Counted from the stretch's first letter, positions 25,641 through 34,269 are shown. The stretch: 51,324 bases of DNA from an uncultured Alphaproteobacteria bacterium (GCA_902612805.1 CACMEY010000007.1:1-51324), one strand, 5' to 3'. Program-made: numbers and translations. Notes: generated by a model not told the origin, from the letters alone.

Positions 25641-26660
25641 ATGATTTTTTATCTTGTAACACCACTAATATTGATTTTTGCTAGTTCTTTAGGATTAATC
25701 ATAAATCCCTCTTGGTCAATTTCCCCTTTTATTTGGGTTTTTGTATTAGTGCCAATTATTGATCTTCTATTACCTTACTTAAATAAAGATGATGTTGAGC
25801 TAAATGAAAGTATGTTTCATAATTTTTCTATTTTAATCGTGCTTCCCTGTATTTTATTTTTAATTATATTTGGTTTAATTGTTGTTGCTGATACTAGTAT
25901 CACTTTAGTAACTGCTGCTGCTTTAGGCGCAGCTGTAGGCATGTCTGGTGGTTCTATTGGAATTACAACGGCACATGAACTTATTCATCGAAAAAATAAA
26001 TTTATGCGTGGTATTGGAGTACTTTTACTAGTTGTATGTTGTTATGGCCATTTTCGTATAGAGCATATTTATGGTCATCATTTAAATGTAGCTACTAAAG
26101 AAGATCCTGCCACAGCAAGAAGAGGTGAAAATTTTTATTTTTATTTTATTCGCTGTGTAATCAATAGTGTAATTTCATCATGGAATATTGAAAAAAATAT
26201 TCTTGGGAGAAAAAATTTAAATACTTTTAGTATTCAAAATAGAATGATTCATTATTTTGTATTAGAATTTTTATTTTTAGTAATTGCATATTTAATTGCT
26301 GGTATGAATGGTTTAGTTTTTGTTATCTTTCATTCTTTTATCTCCATAATCTTATTAGAGTTAGTAAATTATATTCAACATTATGGTTTAGAGAGAAAAA
26401 AAGAAAATGGAAGATACGAAAGATTTACAGATTTACATTCTTGGAACAGTCGTCATATTTCTGCTAATTGGTCGACATTTAATTTAGGTCTTCATGCAGA
26501 GCATCACCAGAGTGCATCAAAGCCGTATCCTCTTTTATCTCAAGAAGAAAAAGCAATTGAGATGCCTGCTAATTACTCAATCATGTTAATTATGGCTTTA
26601 ATCCCTCCTTTGTGGTTTTTTGTGATGGATAGGAAAATAGATAACTTAAAAACTATTTAA
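25641..26660 (+). CDS. AlkB-like membrane di-iron alkane/fatty-acid hydroxylase
   Basis: Integral membrane monooxygenase of 339 aa from the ATG (a TTG three bases earlier opens the frame). The histidine boxes are present: HELIH (about 112-116), EHIYGHH (about 141-147), NYIQHYGL, and LGLHAEHHQSASKPYP. These are the diagnostic di-iron ligands of AlkB/XylM hydroxylases, which put a hydroxyl on terminal methyl groups with O2 and rubredoxin electrons. No rubredoxin gene is seen in the window. It is at the lower end of the family's usual length. It is followed 6 bp later by the ion channel gene. Confidence 0.92.
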   Translation: MIFYLVTPLILIFASSLGLIINPSWSISPFIWVFVLVPIIDLLLPYLNKDDVELNESMFHNFSILIVLPCILFLIIFGLIVVADTSITLVTAAALGAAVGMSGGSIGITTAHELIHRKNKFMRGIGVLLLVVCCYGHFRIEHIYGHHLNVATKEDPATARRGENFYFYFIRCVINSVISSWNIEKNILGRKNLNTFSIQNRMIHYFVLEFLFLVIAYLIAGMNGLVFVIFHSFISIILLELVNYIQHYGLERKKENGRYERFTDLHSWNSRHISANWSTFNLGLHAEHHQSASKPYPLLSQEEKAIEMPANYSIMLIMALIPPLWFFVMDRKIDNLKTI

Positions 26661-26666
26661 ATTAAT

Positions 26667-27350
26667 ATGATAGATTTTTTTTCTAAGTTGAAAGATAATC
26701 GTATTTTTCAATTTTCTGTTGTTGTTATAATTATTTTAAATGCCATTCTTATTGGTGCCACAACATATCAATTAGATCCTATATTTTTAAATACTATTCA
26801 TTTACTTGATTATGCGATCACTGTTTTTTTTGTTATTGAAATTTTAATTCGTTTTATTGGTGAAAAAGAAAAGAAAAATTTTCTAAAAGATGGCTGGAAT
26901 GTATTTGATACAATAATTGTAGCAATATCACTTATTCCTATTCCAAATAATTCTAGCTTCTTAGTTTTACGTCTCCTTCGTATTTTTAGAGTCTTACGTT
27001 TAATATCTGTGATTCCAGAATTAAAAAAAATTATAGAAGCTATTCTTGCTTCTATAAAAAGGGTATTTTTTGTCAGTCTGCTACTTTTTATTATTCTCTA
27101 TATTTATGCAACTATGGGCTCAATTTTATTTGGTGAAGATGATCCAGAAAGATGGGCTGATTTAGGTATATCCCTAATAACATTATTTCAAGTTTTAACC
27201 TTATCTAGTTGGGAGAATGTTATGCTGCCTATGCAAGCAATTTATTGGTGGGCTTGGATTTATTTCTTTAGTTATATTTCAATTTGTTCAATCACAATAT
27301 TGAATTTGGTGATTGCTATCCTTGTTGATGTTGTAAATCATCAAAAATAA
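26667..27350 (+). CDS. NaChBac-like voltage-gated cation channel with altered filter
   Basis: Six-TM channel of 227 aa: S1 (about 13-33), S2 (46-66), S3 (78-92), S4 with LRLLRIFRVLRL (about 101-112), S5 (133-152), pore and S6 (203-224, ending ILNLVIAILVDVV). In bacterial Nav channels the filter is T-L-E-S-W; here it is T178-L-S-S-W-E183-N, so the signature Glu is Ser and an acidic residue appears three positions later. There is no long C-terminal coiled coil; the protein stops just after S6. Cation selectivity is therefore uncertain. Cotranscribed with the AlkB-like gene (6-bp gap). Confidence 0.88.
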   Translation: MIDFFSKLKDNRIFQFSVVVIIILNAILIGATTYQLDPIFLNTIHLLDYAITVFFVIEILIRFIGEKEKKNFLKDGWNVFDTIIVAISLIPIPNNSSFLVLRLLRIFRVLRLISVIPELKKIIEAILASIKRVFFVSLLLFIILYIYATMGSILFGEDDPERWADLGISLITLFQVLTLSSWENVMLPMQAIYWWAWIYFFSYISICSITILNLVIAILVDVVNHQK

Positions 27351-27491
27351 CCTGTAAAAATTACATAAATATTCAAATATCAGAGTTTTTATGTTATTTA
27401 TGAAAAATTAAAGCAGTTGAAGCAACCTGCTCAATCAAAACTCCTGCAGTAGTGATAATACACCTGCATTACCAAAACTATGGGAGGTATA

Positions 27492-27944
27492 ATGTTTGAT
27501 AAAAAAGAAGATAATACAAGTTCAACAACTGATGTGTTTAGACCTGCAAAGGGATCTGCAAAAGTTGTCATTGGTCACGGTGTAGTTATTAATGGTGAAA
27601 TAAAAAAAGCAGATGAGGTACAAATTGACGGTGAAGCCGATGTTACAATGAAAACAGATAATCTGTTAGTAGGTGCTACTGGTGACTGTAAAGGCACTAT
27701 TGAAACTCATAACGCTGATATTTGGGGTGCATTTGATGGAGATATTAAAGCATCTGGTACTCTTACTATTCAAGAACAAGGTAAAGTATCAGGCAAAATT
27801 GAATATCAAAATTTACAAATTAAACTAGGCGGTCAAATAAGCGGCGATATTAAACTTTCTGATAAAATTCAATCAATTAAAAAAGATACTAAACCATCAG
27901 AAGAGAATAATATTTCCTTACAAGAATCAGTTAAAAAAGATTAG
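27492..27944 (+). CDS. Bactofilin (polymer-forming cytoskeletal protein)
   Basis: Protein of 150 aa. The central right-handed beta-helix (about 25-115) shows the repeat of hydrophobic and Gly positions: VVIGHGVVINGEIKKADEVQ, TIETHNADIWGAFDGDIKA, GKVSGKIEYQNLQIKLGGQISGD. Flanking tails are polar and disordered. It forms filaments on the inner membrane face and often positions cell-wall or polar proteins. The start is ATG 27492 with GGGAGGT just before it; ATG 27480 would place that ribosome site inside the gene. Confidence 0.92.
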   Translation: MFDKKEDNTSSTTDVFRPAKGSAKVVIGHGVVINGEIKKADEVQIDGEADVTMKTDNLLVGATGDCKGTIETHNADIWGAFDGDIKASGTLTIQEQGKVSGKIEYQNLQIKLGGQISGDIKLSDKIQSIKKDTKPSEENNISLQESVKKD

Positions 27945-27962
27945 TAATTTGATATAATTATT

Positions 27963-28367
27963 ATGAAAGAGAGATTATTTAAACCATTACATTGGATAAT
28001 GCTTGTCCTTATCTCTCTTGATTTTATTGATACGTCATATCGAATTACATATGGGTATTTTTCTGGTCAAGGTGTGCAGCCACCTGTAGGAGATTTTAAT
28101 GTTCAACTTTCCACTTTAGATTTTATTGTAAGTATCGTATTTCAGTTAGCAATCGCTTACACAATTTACATGTTGTACAGCATGAAAAAAAGTGGTGGTT
28201 ATTATTTCGTAGGTTTAAATATTCTTTTTGTTATTTATGGATTTGTTTTAGGTCCTTTTAGTACAGTACCAGCTGGAGAAGTTATACCTCTAATTGCAGG
28301 TTTTATGGTTTTCTATATTATTTTGGTTATTGGGATACCTTACTTGTATTCTGATAAATATGAATAA
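27963..28367 (+). CDS. Small four-TM membrane protein, unknown
   Basis: Protein of 134 aa with about four TM segments (about 9-28, 48-71, 82-96 and 106-127). A PPVGDFNV loop lies between TM1 and TM2. No family recognised. It is 19 nt downstream of the bactofilin, so a joint transcript is likely. Confidence 0.7.
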   Translation: MKERLFKPLHWIMLVLISLDFIDTSYRITYGYFSGQGVQPPVGDFNVQLSTLDFIVSIVFQLAIAYTIYMLYSMKKSGGYYFVGLNILFVIYGFVLGPFSTVPAGEVIPLIAGFMVFYIILVIGIPYLYSDKYE

Positions 28368-28440
28368 TTGAAGTAAATTATTTCAAATTACCTGCCTTTA
28401 AATTCATTGAATTGTAATAAATAAATATTATCTAATTATT

Positions 28441-28487
28441 AGAACGATTTGACTCTATTGCGGTTCAAAAGCAGCTAAAATGAGATA
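28441..28487 (+). ncRNA. SAM-II/SAM-V-like riboswitch aptamer
   Basis: AGAAC, GATTTGACTCTATTGC, GGTTC, AAAAGCAGCTAAAATGAG follows the SAM-II layout: a P1 stem (GAAC 28442-28445 / GTTC 28463-28466), a loop GAUUU-R-AC-YN-UAUUGC, and the tail AGCUAAAA. The tail GAG (28482-28484) can pair with CUC (28453-28455) in the loop, where known SAM-II RNAs use CC/GG, so the pairing is kept although the bases differ. SAM-V, from marine alphaproteobacteria, shares this core; P1 here is only four pairs. A terminator and an 85-aa gene follow, so the aptamer should control that gene. No covariance-model search could be run. Confidence 0.78.
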
Positions 28488-28497
28488 CGTATAAATT

Positions 28498-28537
28498 TAT
28501 CCTCCCATTAAGAAAAATGGTGAGGATATTTTTTTTT
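28498..28537 (+). terminator. Riboswitch-linked intrinsic terminator
   Basis: TATCCTCCCATT (28498-28509) pairs with AATGG-T-GAGGATA (28516-28528), a 12-bp stem with one bulge, then nine T (28529-28537). It ends 1 nt before the AGGAG ribosome site of the next gene. GAGATA (28482-28487) of the aptamer tail can pair with TATCCTC of the 5' arm (one bulged C), giving a possible antiterminator. Confidence 0.85.
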
Positions 28538-28548
28538 AGGAGATAAAT

Positions 28549-28806
28549 ATGAATTTATGTGTTGTTTCCAAAGGATCTTTTACTAAAGAAGATTACATGG
28601 AATTATATGATTTTTTTAAAGATGATATTGCCAAGTATACAGATGCGTTTGATATGGCTTTTGTTAAAGATGGCCACGTGATGATCATGTGTAATGTTAC
28701 TGATGAAGAAAAATTTTACGCTTTATTTGATGACCCAAAATCAAAAGAATTTGATTCAAAATTTAATAGTACAGATACAGTGTATTCTTTGCAAAAGGTA
28801 GAATAG
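28549..28806 (+). CDS. Small DABB-like protein under SAM-type riboswitch
   Basis: Protein of 85 aa: MNLCVVSKGSFTKEDYMELY, then a helix, MAFVKDGHVMIMCNVTDEEKF and YALFDDPKSKEFD. Strand-helix-strand-strand-helix pattern of ferredoxin-like/DABB type. The ribosome site AGGAG (28538-28542) is directly after the terminator's T-run. Function unknown; it might relate to methyl or sulfur metabolism through its regulator (inference). Convergent with ureG, with no gap. Confidence 0.75.
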   Translation: MNLCVVSKGSFTKEDYMELYDFFKDDIAKYTDAFDMAFVKDGHVMIMCNVTDEEKFYALFDDPKSKEFDSKFNSTDTVYSLQKVE

Positions 28807-29418
28807 TTATAATCCACCTTGAGAGGTTAAGAAGTCAGAAATTTTTTCAATTCCGTTATTATTTTTCATTTCACCAAAAATATAAGGTAAACCATTTCTG
28901 GCTTCATTCACATCTTGTTTCATTTGCTCTAAATCAACATTAACATATGGAGCAAGGTCAACTTTGTTAATTACAAGTAAATCAGACTTTTTAATAGCTG
29001 GTGCTTTTTTTCTTGGTATATCAGCACCTTGAGCCACATCAATCATATAAATTGTTAAATCAACTAACTCTGGACTGAAAGTTGCAGCTAAATTATCGCC
29101 ACCTGACTCAATGAGTATTAATTCTAGGTCTGGAAATTTCTTTTTCATTTCATCAACTGCAAGTAAATTAATGGAACAATCTTCTCTTATAGCAGTATGT
29201 GGACATCCACCAGTTTCAACACCTTTAATTCTCTCTATTGGCAGAACTTGTGCTTTCATTAGATATTCGGCATCTTCAGTTGTATAAATATCATTTGAAA
29301 TAACTGCCATAGAGACTTTTTTAGATAAATAACGACATAACGCTTCAGTCAAACTTGTTTTGCCAGTCCCTATTCCGCCTCCAATACCAACTTTTAAAGG
29401 TCCATTTATATTATTCAC
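28807..29418 (-). CDS. ureG: Urease accessory GTPase UreG
   Basis: SIMIBI-class GTPase of 203 aa that delivers nickel to urease with UreE, F and D. P-loop GIGTGKTS (about 15-22), the nickel-binding CPH in [24 protein letters not shown], and NKVDLAPYV are all present. The start is GTG 29418 overlapping the ureF stop by 3 nt. Last gene of the ureDABCEFG operon. Confidence 0.97.
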   Translation of the reverse strand: MNNINGPLKVGIGGGIGTGKTSLTEALCRYLSKKVSMAVISNDIYTTEDAEYLMKAQVLPIERIKGVETGGCPHTAIREDCSINLLAVDEMKKKFPDLELILIESGGDNLAATFSPELVDLTIYMIDVAQGADIPRKKAPAIKKSDLLVINKVDLAPYVNVDLEQMKQDVNEARNGLPYIFGEMKNNNGIEKISDFLTSQGGL

Positions 29419-30050
29419 GTCAAATAAATCCTTGAGTCTAAATATTCATGCTTAATAGCAAAAATATCACCAATAAAAAAAGTTGTACCTATATCTTTAA
29501 GAGTCAGCTTATCTGAATGACTTAAAAATTCTTGAATTTGATTAATAAAAATAACATTAAGACTCTGTCCATCTTTCTGAGACATTGGGATATGTTTTAC
29601 ACATACATTTATTAAATTAGCAATGAATGATTGTAGATAAAACTTAATTAAATCATCAAACTTAATATTAAAATGTAATCCAGCTTTTGCTAAACAATAA
29701 ATAAATGATGTATTTTCAGGTAAAGATAATTCCCAACTATCTTTCATGATTTTACGAAAAGAATTTCCCATATCCATCATTTCTATTTGCCTTTCTTTAG
29801 AAGAAGCACTTGCTAAGATTAATTGATTAATTTCGTCACCTTTGTAAATAGACTTCATAAAAATATAATCATTTCTTAATGTGCCATAAAATAAAAGAGC
29901 ATCTAAAAATTCTTTAACATCATCTTTATTTTTAATTTTTTTATCATCTATCAAAGCTTCTAAACCATGAGAGTATGCATAAGAGCCAATAGGAAAAGAA
30001 GACGAAAACCATACTTGCAATATTTGATGAGGATCTTTAAATTTTTTCAT
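29415..30050 (-). CDS. ureF: Urease accessory protein UreF
   Basis: All-helical protein (211 aa) that regulates the UreG GTPase. Key features: [20 protein letters not shown], a clear UreF N-terminus, and the C-terminal [16 protein letters not shown]. The open frame extends to 30116 inside ureE, but ATG 30050, 1 nt after the ureE stop, gives the usual [12 protein letters not shown] start. Confidence 0.93.
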   Translation of the reverse strand: MKKFKDPHQILQVWFSSSFPIGSYAYSHGLEALIDDKKIKNKDDVKEFLDALLFYGTLRNDYIFMKSIYKGDEINQLILASASSKERQIEMMDMGNSFRKIMKDSWELSLPENTSFIYCLAKAGLHFNIKFDDLIKFYLQSFIANLINVCVKHIPMSQKDGQSLNVIFINQIQEFLSHSDKLTLKDIGTTFFIGDIFAIKHEYLDSRIYLT

Positions 30051-30051
30051 A

Positions 30052-30495
30052 TTAATGTTTGTGGCTATGTGCTCTACCCATACCATAAGCACCACCTTCA
30101 GGTTTAAATTTTTCAAAAACTTTTTTTACATTTCCGTGTAATTTTAGAACCATATCAAGAATTACAGCATCATCTTGAATAAGAATTCTGTTTTCTTCAA
30201 TTTGACATGGCAGATGTCTATTTCCTATGTGCCATATGATTTGCTTTAAATTATCACCCGTTATTTCAATTAGATTTTCTTCTTTAGATATAACTTTAAT
30301 TAATTTTCCATTGTCTAATTCAAAATAATGATTTTCATCAACACTGACGGTTTCTTCAAGATTAACTAAAAATTCAGTACCATTATTTGCTATAAGTTTT
30401 TTTCTACGAATAAATCTTTCTTCATAAGATAGTGAAATTTCATCAAATGCTTCTTTATCATTATTGTGATGAATAATTTTGAATGAAGTATCCAT
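30052..30495 (-). CDS. ureE: Urease nickel chaperone UreE
   Basis: Metallochaperone of 147 aa. N-terminal peptide-binding-like domain (about 1-70); the core metal site WHIGNRHLPCQIEENR with His near residue 92; and a short His-containing tail GRAHSHKH, much shorter than in Klebsiella. Adjacent to ureC with 1 nt between. Confidence 0.94.
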   Translation of the reverse strand: MDTSFKIIHHNNDKEAFDEISLSYEERFIRRKKLIANNGTEFLVNLEETVSVDENHYFELDNGKLIKVISKEENLIEITGDNLKQIIWHIGNRHLPCQIEENRILIQDDAVILDMVLKLHGNVKKVFEKFKPEGGAYGMGRAHSHKH

Positions 30496-30496
30496 T

Positions 30497-32203
30497 TTAG
30501 TACATAAAATAACGTTGAGCTAAAGGTAGTGTTTCAGCTGGCTCACAAGTAATTAATTCACCATCTGCTAAAACTTCATAAGTTTCTGGATTCACTTCGA
30601 TTTTTGGACAATAATCATTTAAAATCATATCTTTTTTAGAAATTTTTCTAATATTTTTAACTGGCAATAAAGATTTACTAATTCCAGAATTTTTGAATGA
30701 ATTTTTATCAAGAGATGCTTTACTTACAAATGTTGTGGTAGATTTTTCTAATGCTTTTCCAAAAGAAGAAAACATTGGTCTAGAATACACTGGTTGAGGT
30801 GTTGGAATAGAAGCATTCGGATCACCCATTTGCGCGCAAGCAATACTTCCACCTTGCAAAACCATTTCAGGCTTAACACCAAAAAAAGCTGTGTCCCAAA
30901 TGACAATATCTGCACGCTTGTTCTTTTCGATACTTCCAATATGATCTGAAATACCATGAGCAATTGCAGGGTTAATTGTATATTTAGCTATATAACGTTT
31001 AACACGTAAATTATCATTATTACCTTTCTCTTCCTTTAATTGTCCCCTTTGAACTTTCATTTTATGTGCGGTTTGCCATGTTCTAATAATAACTTCACCA
31101 ACACGACCCATTGCTTGACTATCAGATGCAATAATTGAAAATGCACCCATATCATGCAGTATATCTTCAGCAGCAATGGTTTCTTTTCGAATACGACTTT
31201 CAGCAAATGCAACATCTTCAGGTATTGATTTATCAAGGTGATGACAAACCATTAACATGTCTAAGTGTTCCTCAACTGTGTTAACTGTATAAGGTCTTGT
31301 TGGGTTTGTTGAAGATGGAATAACATATTCTTCACCACAAACTTTTATAATATCTGGTGCATGACCTCCTCCTGCTCCCTCTGTATGAAATGCATGAATA
31401 GTTCTTCCATTAATTGCTTTTATCGTACTCTCTACAAATCCACTTTCATTCAATGTATCAGTGTGAATCATAACTTGAATGTCATGTTCATCAGCTACAT
31501 TTAAACAATTATCGATAGCTGCTGGAGTTGTACCCCAATCTTCATGAAGTTTTAATGAACTTGCTCCAGCAATTACTTGTTCTTCCAGCGCTTTGGGTAA
31601 TGAACTATTTCCTTTTCCTGCAAAAGTTAAGTTCATAGAAAAAGCATCAGCAGATTGTATCATTCTCTCTATGTGCCATGGTCCTGGTGTAACAGTCGTT
31701 GCTAAAGTCCCATGAGCAGGACCAGTTCCGCCTCCGAGCATCGTTGTTATGCCTGAGTGAAGTGCATCATCAATTTGTTGAGGGCAAATAAAATGAATAT
31801 GACTATCAAAACCTCCAGCTGTTATAATTTTTCCCTCACCCGCAATTATTTCTGTTCCAGGTCCTATAATAATATTTACATTTGGTTGTGTGTCTGGATT
31901 ACCAGCCTTTCCAATCTCATTAATTAAGCCATCTTTAAGACCAATATCAGCTTTATAAATTCCATTTACATCAACAATTAAAGCGTTTGTTATAACTGTA
32001 TCGACAGAACCGTCTTGTCGAGATACTTGAGACTGACCCATTCCGTCTCGGATAACTTTACCTCCACCAAATTTTACTTCTTCACCGTATGTTGTTAGAT
32101 CTTTTTCTACTTCAATAAAAAGTTCAGTGTCAGCAAGTCTAATTTTATCTCCAGTTGTTGGACCATACATATAAGCATAAGCATCTCTTTTTATTTTTTT
32201 CAT
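30497..32203 (-). CDS. ureC: Urease alpha subunit UreC
   Basis: Catalytic subunit (568 aa) of cytosolic urease, which splits urea to ammonia and carbamate. Nickel ligands and active-site residues: H135 and H137 (GGFDSHIHF), carbamylated Lys218 (SLKLHEDWG), H220, H247, H273, the flap C320-H321-H322 (MVCHHL) and Asp361 (ASDSQAMGR). All catalytic residues are intact and offset by one from the Klebsiella numbering, so the enzyme should be active. Overlaps ureB by 1 nt. Confidence 0.98.
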   Translation of the reverse strand: MKKIKRDAYAYMYGPTTGDKIRLADTELFIEVEKDLTTYGEEVKFGGGKVIRDGMGQSQVSRQDGSVDTVITNALIVDVNGIYKADIGLKDGLINEIGKAGNPDTQPNVNIIIGPGTEIIAGEGKIITAGGFDSHIHFICPQQIDDALHSGITTMLGGGTGPAHGTLATTVTPGPWHIERMIQSADAFSMNLTFAGKGNSSLPKALEEQVIAGASSLKLHEDWGTTPAAIDNCLNVADEHDIQVMIHTDTLNESGFVESTIKAINGRTIHAFHTEGAGGGHAPDIIKVCGEEYVIPSSTNPTRPYTVNTVEEHLDMLMVCHHLDKSIPEDVAFAESRIRKETIAAEDILHDMGAFSIIASDSQAMGRVGEVIIRTWQTAHKMKVQRGQLKEEKGNNDNLRVKRYIAKYTINPAIAHGISDHIGSIEKNKRADIVIWDTAFFGVKPEMVLQGGSIACAQMGDPNASIPTPQPVYSRPMFSSFGKALEKSTTTFVSKASLDKNSFKNSGISKSLLPVKNIRKISKKDMILNDYCPKIEVNPETYEVLADGELITCEPAETLPLAQRYFMY

Positions 32204-32511
32204 TACAATTGACCCATCACTTTCTTATTAAAACCAAATATCTTTCTATTTCCCGTTATTGGAATTAATTCTACATCTTTTGATTGACCGGGTTCAAAAC
32301 GAACAGCAGTACCAGAGGGTATGTCTAGACGCATACCATTTGATTTTTCTCTATCAAATTTTAAATATTCATTTGTTTCAGCAAAATGATAATGACTACC
32401 AACTTGAATTGGCCGATCTCCACTATTTGAAACTTTTAAAGTTATTGATACTCTTTCATTATTCAAATTAATGTCACTATTTTGTTTTGTTATTATTTCA
32501 CCAGGTTTCAT
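32203..32511 (-). CDS. ureB: Urease beta subunit UreB
   Basis: Structural subunit of 102 aa: [15 protein letters not shown] start, [16 protein letters not shown] and [17 protein letters not shown] are the family signatures. Separate beta and gamma subunits as in most proteobacteria. Start and stop overlap the neighbours by one base (TAATG type), so translation is coupled. Confidence 0.97.
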   Translation of the reverse strand: MKPGEIITKQNSDINLNNERVSITLKVSNSGDRPIQVGSHYHFAETNEYLKFDREKSNGMRLDIPSGTAVRFEPGQSKDVELIPITGNRKIFGFNKKVMGQL

Positions 32512-32813
32512 TATCTTATTGGTTTATGTACTGTTACTAATTTTGTTCCATCTGGAAATGTTGCTTCTACCTGCACTTCAGAAATCATATCTGGAATACC
32601 ATCCATGCAATCTTCTTTTTTTACTACGTGTGCACCTGTTTCCATTAATTCTGATACCATTTTTCCATCTCTTGCACCTTCTATGACAAAATCTGTTATC
32701 AACGCTATAGCTTCTGGATAATTAAGTTTAACACCTCTTTCTAAACGTTTTCTGGCAACATTAGCTGCCATACTCACCATCAACTTATCTTTTTCTCTTG
32801 GTGTTAATTTCAT
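32511..32813 (-). CDS. ureA: Urease gamma subunit UreA
   Basis: Structural subunit of 100 aa: [40 protein letters not shown] and [13 protein letters not shown]. Full length and well conserved. It follows ureD directly. Confidence 0.97.
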   Translation of the reverse strand: MKLTPREKDKLMVSMAANVARKRLERGVKLNYPEAIALITDFVIEGARDGKMVSELMETGAHVVKKEDCMDGIPDMISEVQVEATFPDGTKLVTVHKPIR

Positions 32814-33608
32814 TTATAGATCCCAACTTTTTGGTAGTTTATCATTTATTACATTTTTCATAATAAAATTCAGTGTTTTTTTTAAATCATAATTATCTTC
32901 GGCTAAGCACCTTATTACAATCTTATCATCAAATTTTGTCATTTCACAATAATGATTTTCTAAGTTTTTTGTAACTTTACTTAATTCAGATTCAAGTTGA
33001 TGAATAATATCACCAAAAATTAAAATTGTTGATAAAGATGATTGATTATCAAATGTATAATTGTTTTTAAAATTATTAATCGTTGATCCTTTTATATTAA
33101 TTGCTTCAAAATGCTTTATTGTAGAATTTTTAAAAATTTTCCATTGATCAGAAAAAGAAATATTTTTAATTTTTTCAGACATTGCCTTTCTTCCAAAAAT
33201 CGTAGTTTCACAAAAAATCAAATTAGAATTATTTGATAGATTAATATTTATTCTTCTTCTTAATTTTGAATTATCAAATAAAATTAACTCTTTGGGTAAC
33301 CAATACAAAGTTGAATTATTTAAATTGATATTTATATCTACTTTAGCAGGATCACCTATTCCTGAATAAATCTTTTCAGCAGCTTGCGTACAAATACTTA
33401 ATTCAGAATTATGAATTGTAGCATTAATTTCAATATTATCATTACAAGTAATTCCTCCTGCAGTATTAATTAAAACTAATTCATTATTATCATTATAATT
33501 ATTTGGATTTAAAATTTTACAACAACCACTTTGAAAAAATTTTTTAAAATTATTATCAAATAATTCAATACTAATTTCACCGTTTGATCTTTGAAGTAAT
33601 TTGTCCAT
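32814..33608 (-). CDS. ureD: Urease accessory protein UreD
   Basis: Scaffold of the UreDFG activation complex (264 aa). ISIELFDNNFKKFFQSGCCK, NTAGGITCNDNIEI (the TAGG motif) and STLYWLPKELILFDNSKLRR are conserved. Start ATG 33608 is preferred over TTG 33617. First gene of the operon; a tRNA-Arg gene lies 48 nt upstream on the same strand. No urea transporter gene is present in the window. Confidence 0.93.
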   Translation of the reverse strand: MDKLLQRSNGEISIELFDNNFKKFFQSGCCKILNPNNYNDNNELVLINTAGGITCNDNIEINATIHNSELSICTQAAEKIYSGIGDPAKVDININLNNSTLYWLPKELILFDNSKLRRRININLSNNSNLIFCETTIFGRKAMSEKIKNISFSDQWKIFKNSTIKHFEAINIKGSTINNFKNNYTFDNQSSLSTILIFGDIIHQLESELSKVTKNLENHYCEMTKFDDKIVIRCLAEDNYDLKKTLNFIMKNVINDKLPKSWDL

Positions 33609-33656
33609 AATAATCAATTAAGTATAATCGAAACAAAATATATGAAAATGAATATT

Positions 33657-33733
33657 TGGCGTGCCCGGCATGATTCGAACATGCGGCCCCCAGATTAGGA
33701 ATCTGGTGCTCTATCCTACTGAGCTACGGGCAC
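33657..33733 (-). tRNA. tRNA-Arg (anticodon CCT)
   Basis: Cloverleaf with acceptor arms GTGCCCG/CGGGCAC, D-arm AGCTC..GAGC, anticodon stem CCAGA/TCTGG with loop TTCCTAA, T-arm with GTTCGAATC, discriminator G and encoded CCA (33657-33659). The anticodon CCT reads AGG. 77 nt long; no intron. Confidence 0.97.
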
Positions 33734-33740
33734 TCCTTAT

Positions 33741-34025
33741 TTAATTTTTATGATTTAATGTTACTTCACCAGTCTTTGTATCAACAACATCAAAAGTTTT
33801 TTCATTATTACTCATTCTTTTAGCTCTAGCTGCTGAAGCTCGTTCCATTGCATCATTATCGGCATATAGAGATATGGCCATTACAGTTGTATCACTTGCC
33901 CGTATTTGTAATAATTGTTGTGCCTCAGGAAATTCACTTGGTGCTTTTGCTGAATAATCTTTAATAGATTCTTCAGCATCTTCTTTAGATTTAAAATTAA
34001 TAGTTGTTATTCTTGCAACTGACAT
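33741..34025 (-). CDS. Small DABB-like protein
   Basis: Protein of 94 aa: SVARITTINFKSKEDAEESI, then PEAQQLLQIRASDTTVMAIS and a helix rich in Ala/Arg (AMERASAARAKRM). Ferredoxin-like order of elements. Ribosome site AAAGGAG before the ATG. It ends 7 nt before the tRNA-Arg gene begins on the same strand. Function unknown. Confidence 0.72.
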   Translation of the reverse strand: MSVARITTINFKSKEDAEESIKDYSAKAPSEFPEAQQLLQIRASDTTVMAISLYADNDAMERASAARAKRMSNNEKTFDVVDTKTGEVTLNHKN

Positions 34026-34049
34026 TTTTACTCCTTTTTATTTAAATTT

Positions 34050-34229
34050 TTATAACCATGAATAACCAACACATGCTAATGCAATAATTAAAAAAAAATT
34101 CATAATTCTTTTTCTATTTTTAACTTGATGATCATTTAAATTTTCATTTCTAGAGAGATAATATACATAACATCCAATTGCGAATGCTACAAATCCTCCA
34201 AGATAGGCATACCATTGTAAGTCAGTCAT
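34050..34229 (-). CDS. Two-TM mini-protein, 59 aa
   Basis: An open frame below common length limits: MTDLQWYAYLGGFVAFAIGC, then RNENLNDHQVKNRKRIMN and LIIALACVGYSWL. Two hydrophobic helices (about 6-24 and 43-57) flank a basic loop, as in a small hairpin membrane protein with both ends outside. No clear ribosome site, so translation is less sure. It lies 24 nt upstream of the DABB-like gene on the same strand. Confidence 0.6.
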   Translation of the reverse strand: MTDLQWYAYLGGFVAFAIGCYVYYLSRNENLNDHQVKNRKRIMNFFLIIALACVGYSWL

Positions 34230-34269
34230 TTATTAATATTATATATTATTATATAAAATATTAGCAAAT

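Noticed and set aside
27396..27491. Structured leader or riboswitch before the bactofilin (repeats of CCTGC...CAAAACT)
   Set aside because: The two short direct repeats and partial stems do not match any riboswitch that I know, and no terminator or ribosome-site pairing is evident.
29415..30116. Longer UreF start at 30116 inside ureE
   Set aside because: The added 22 residues are out-of-frame ureE sequence; ATG 30050 matches the family N-terminus and the ureE stop.
32259..32721. Three + strand frames across ureA and ureB
   Set aside because: Shadows of the urease genes, which have unmistakable family sequence and coupled starts.
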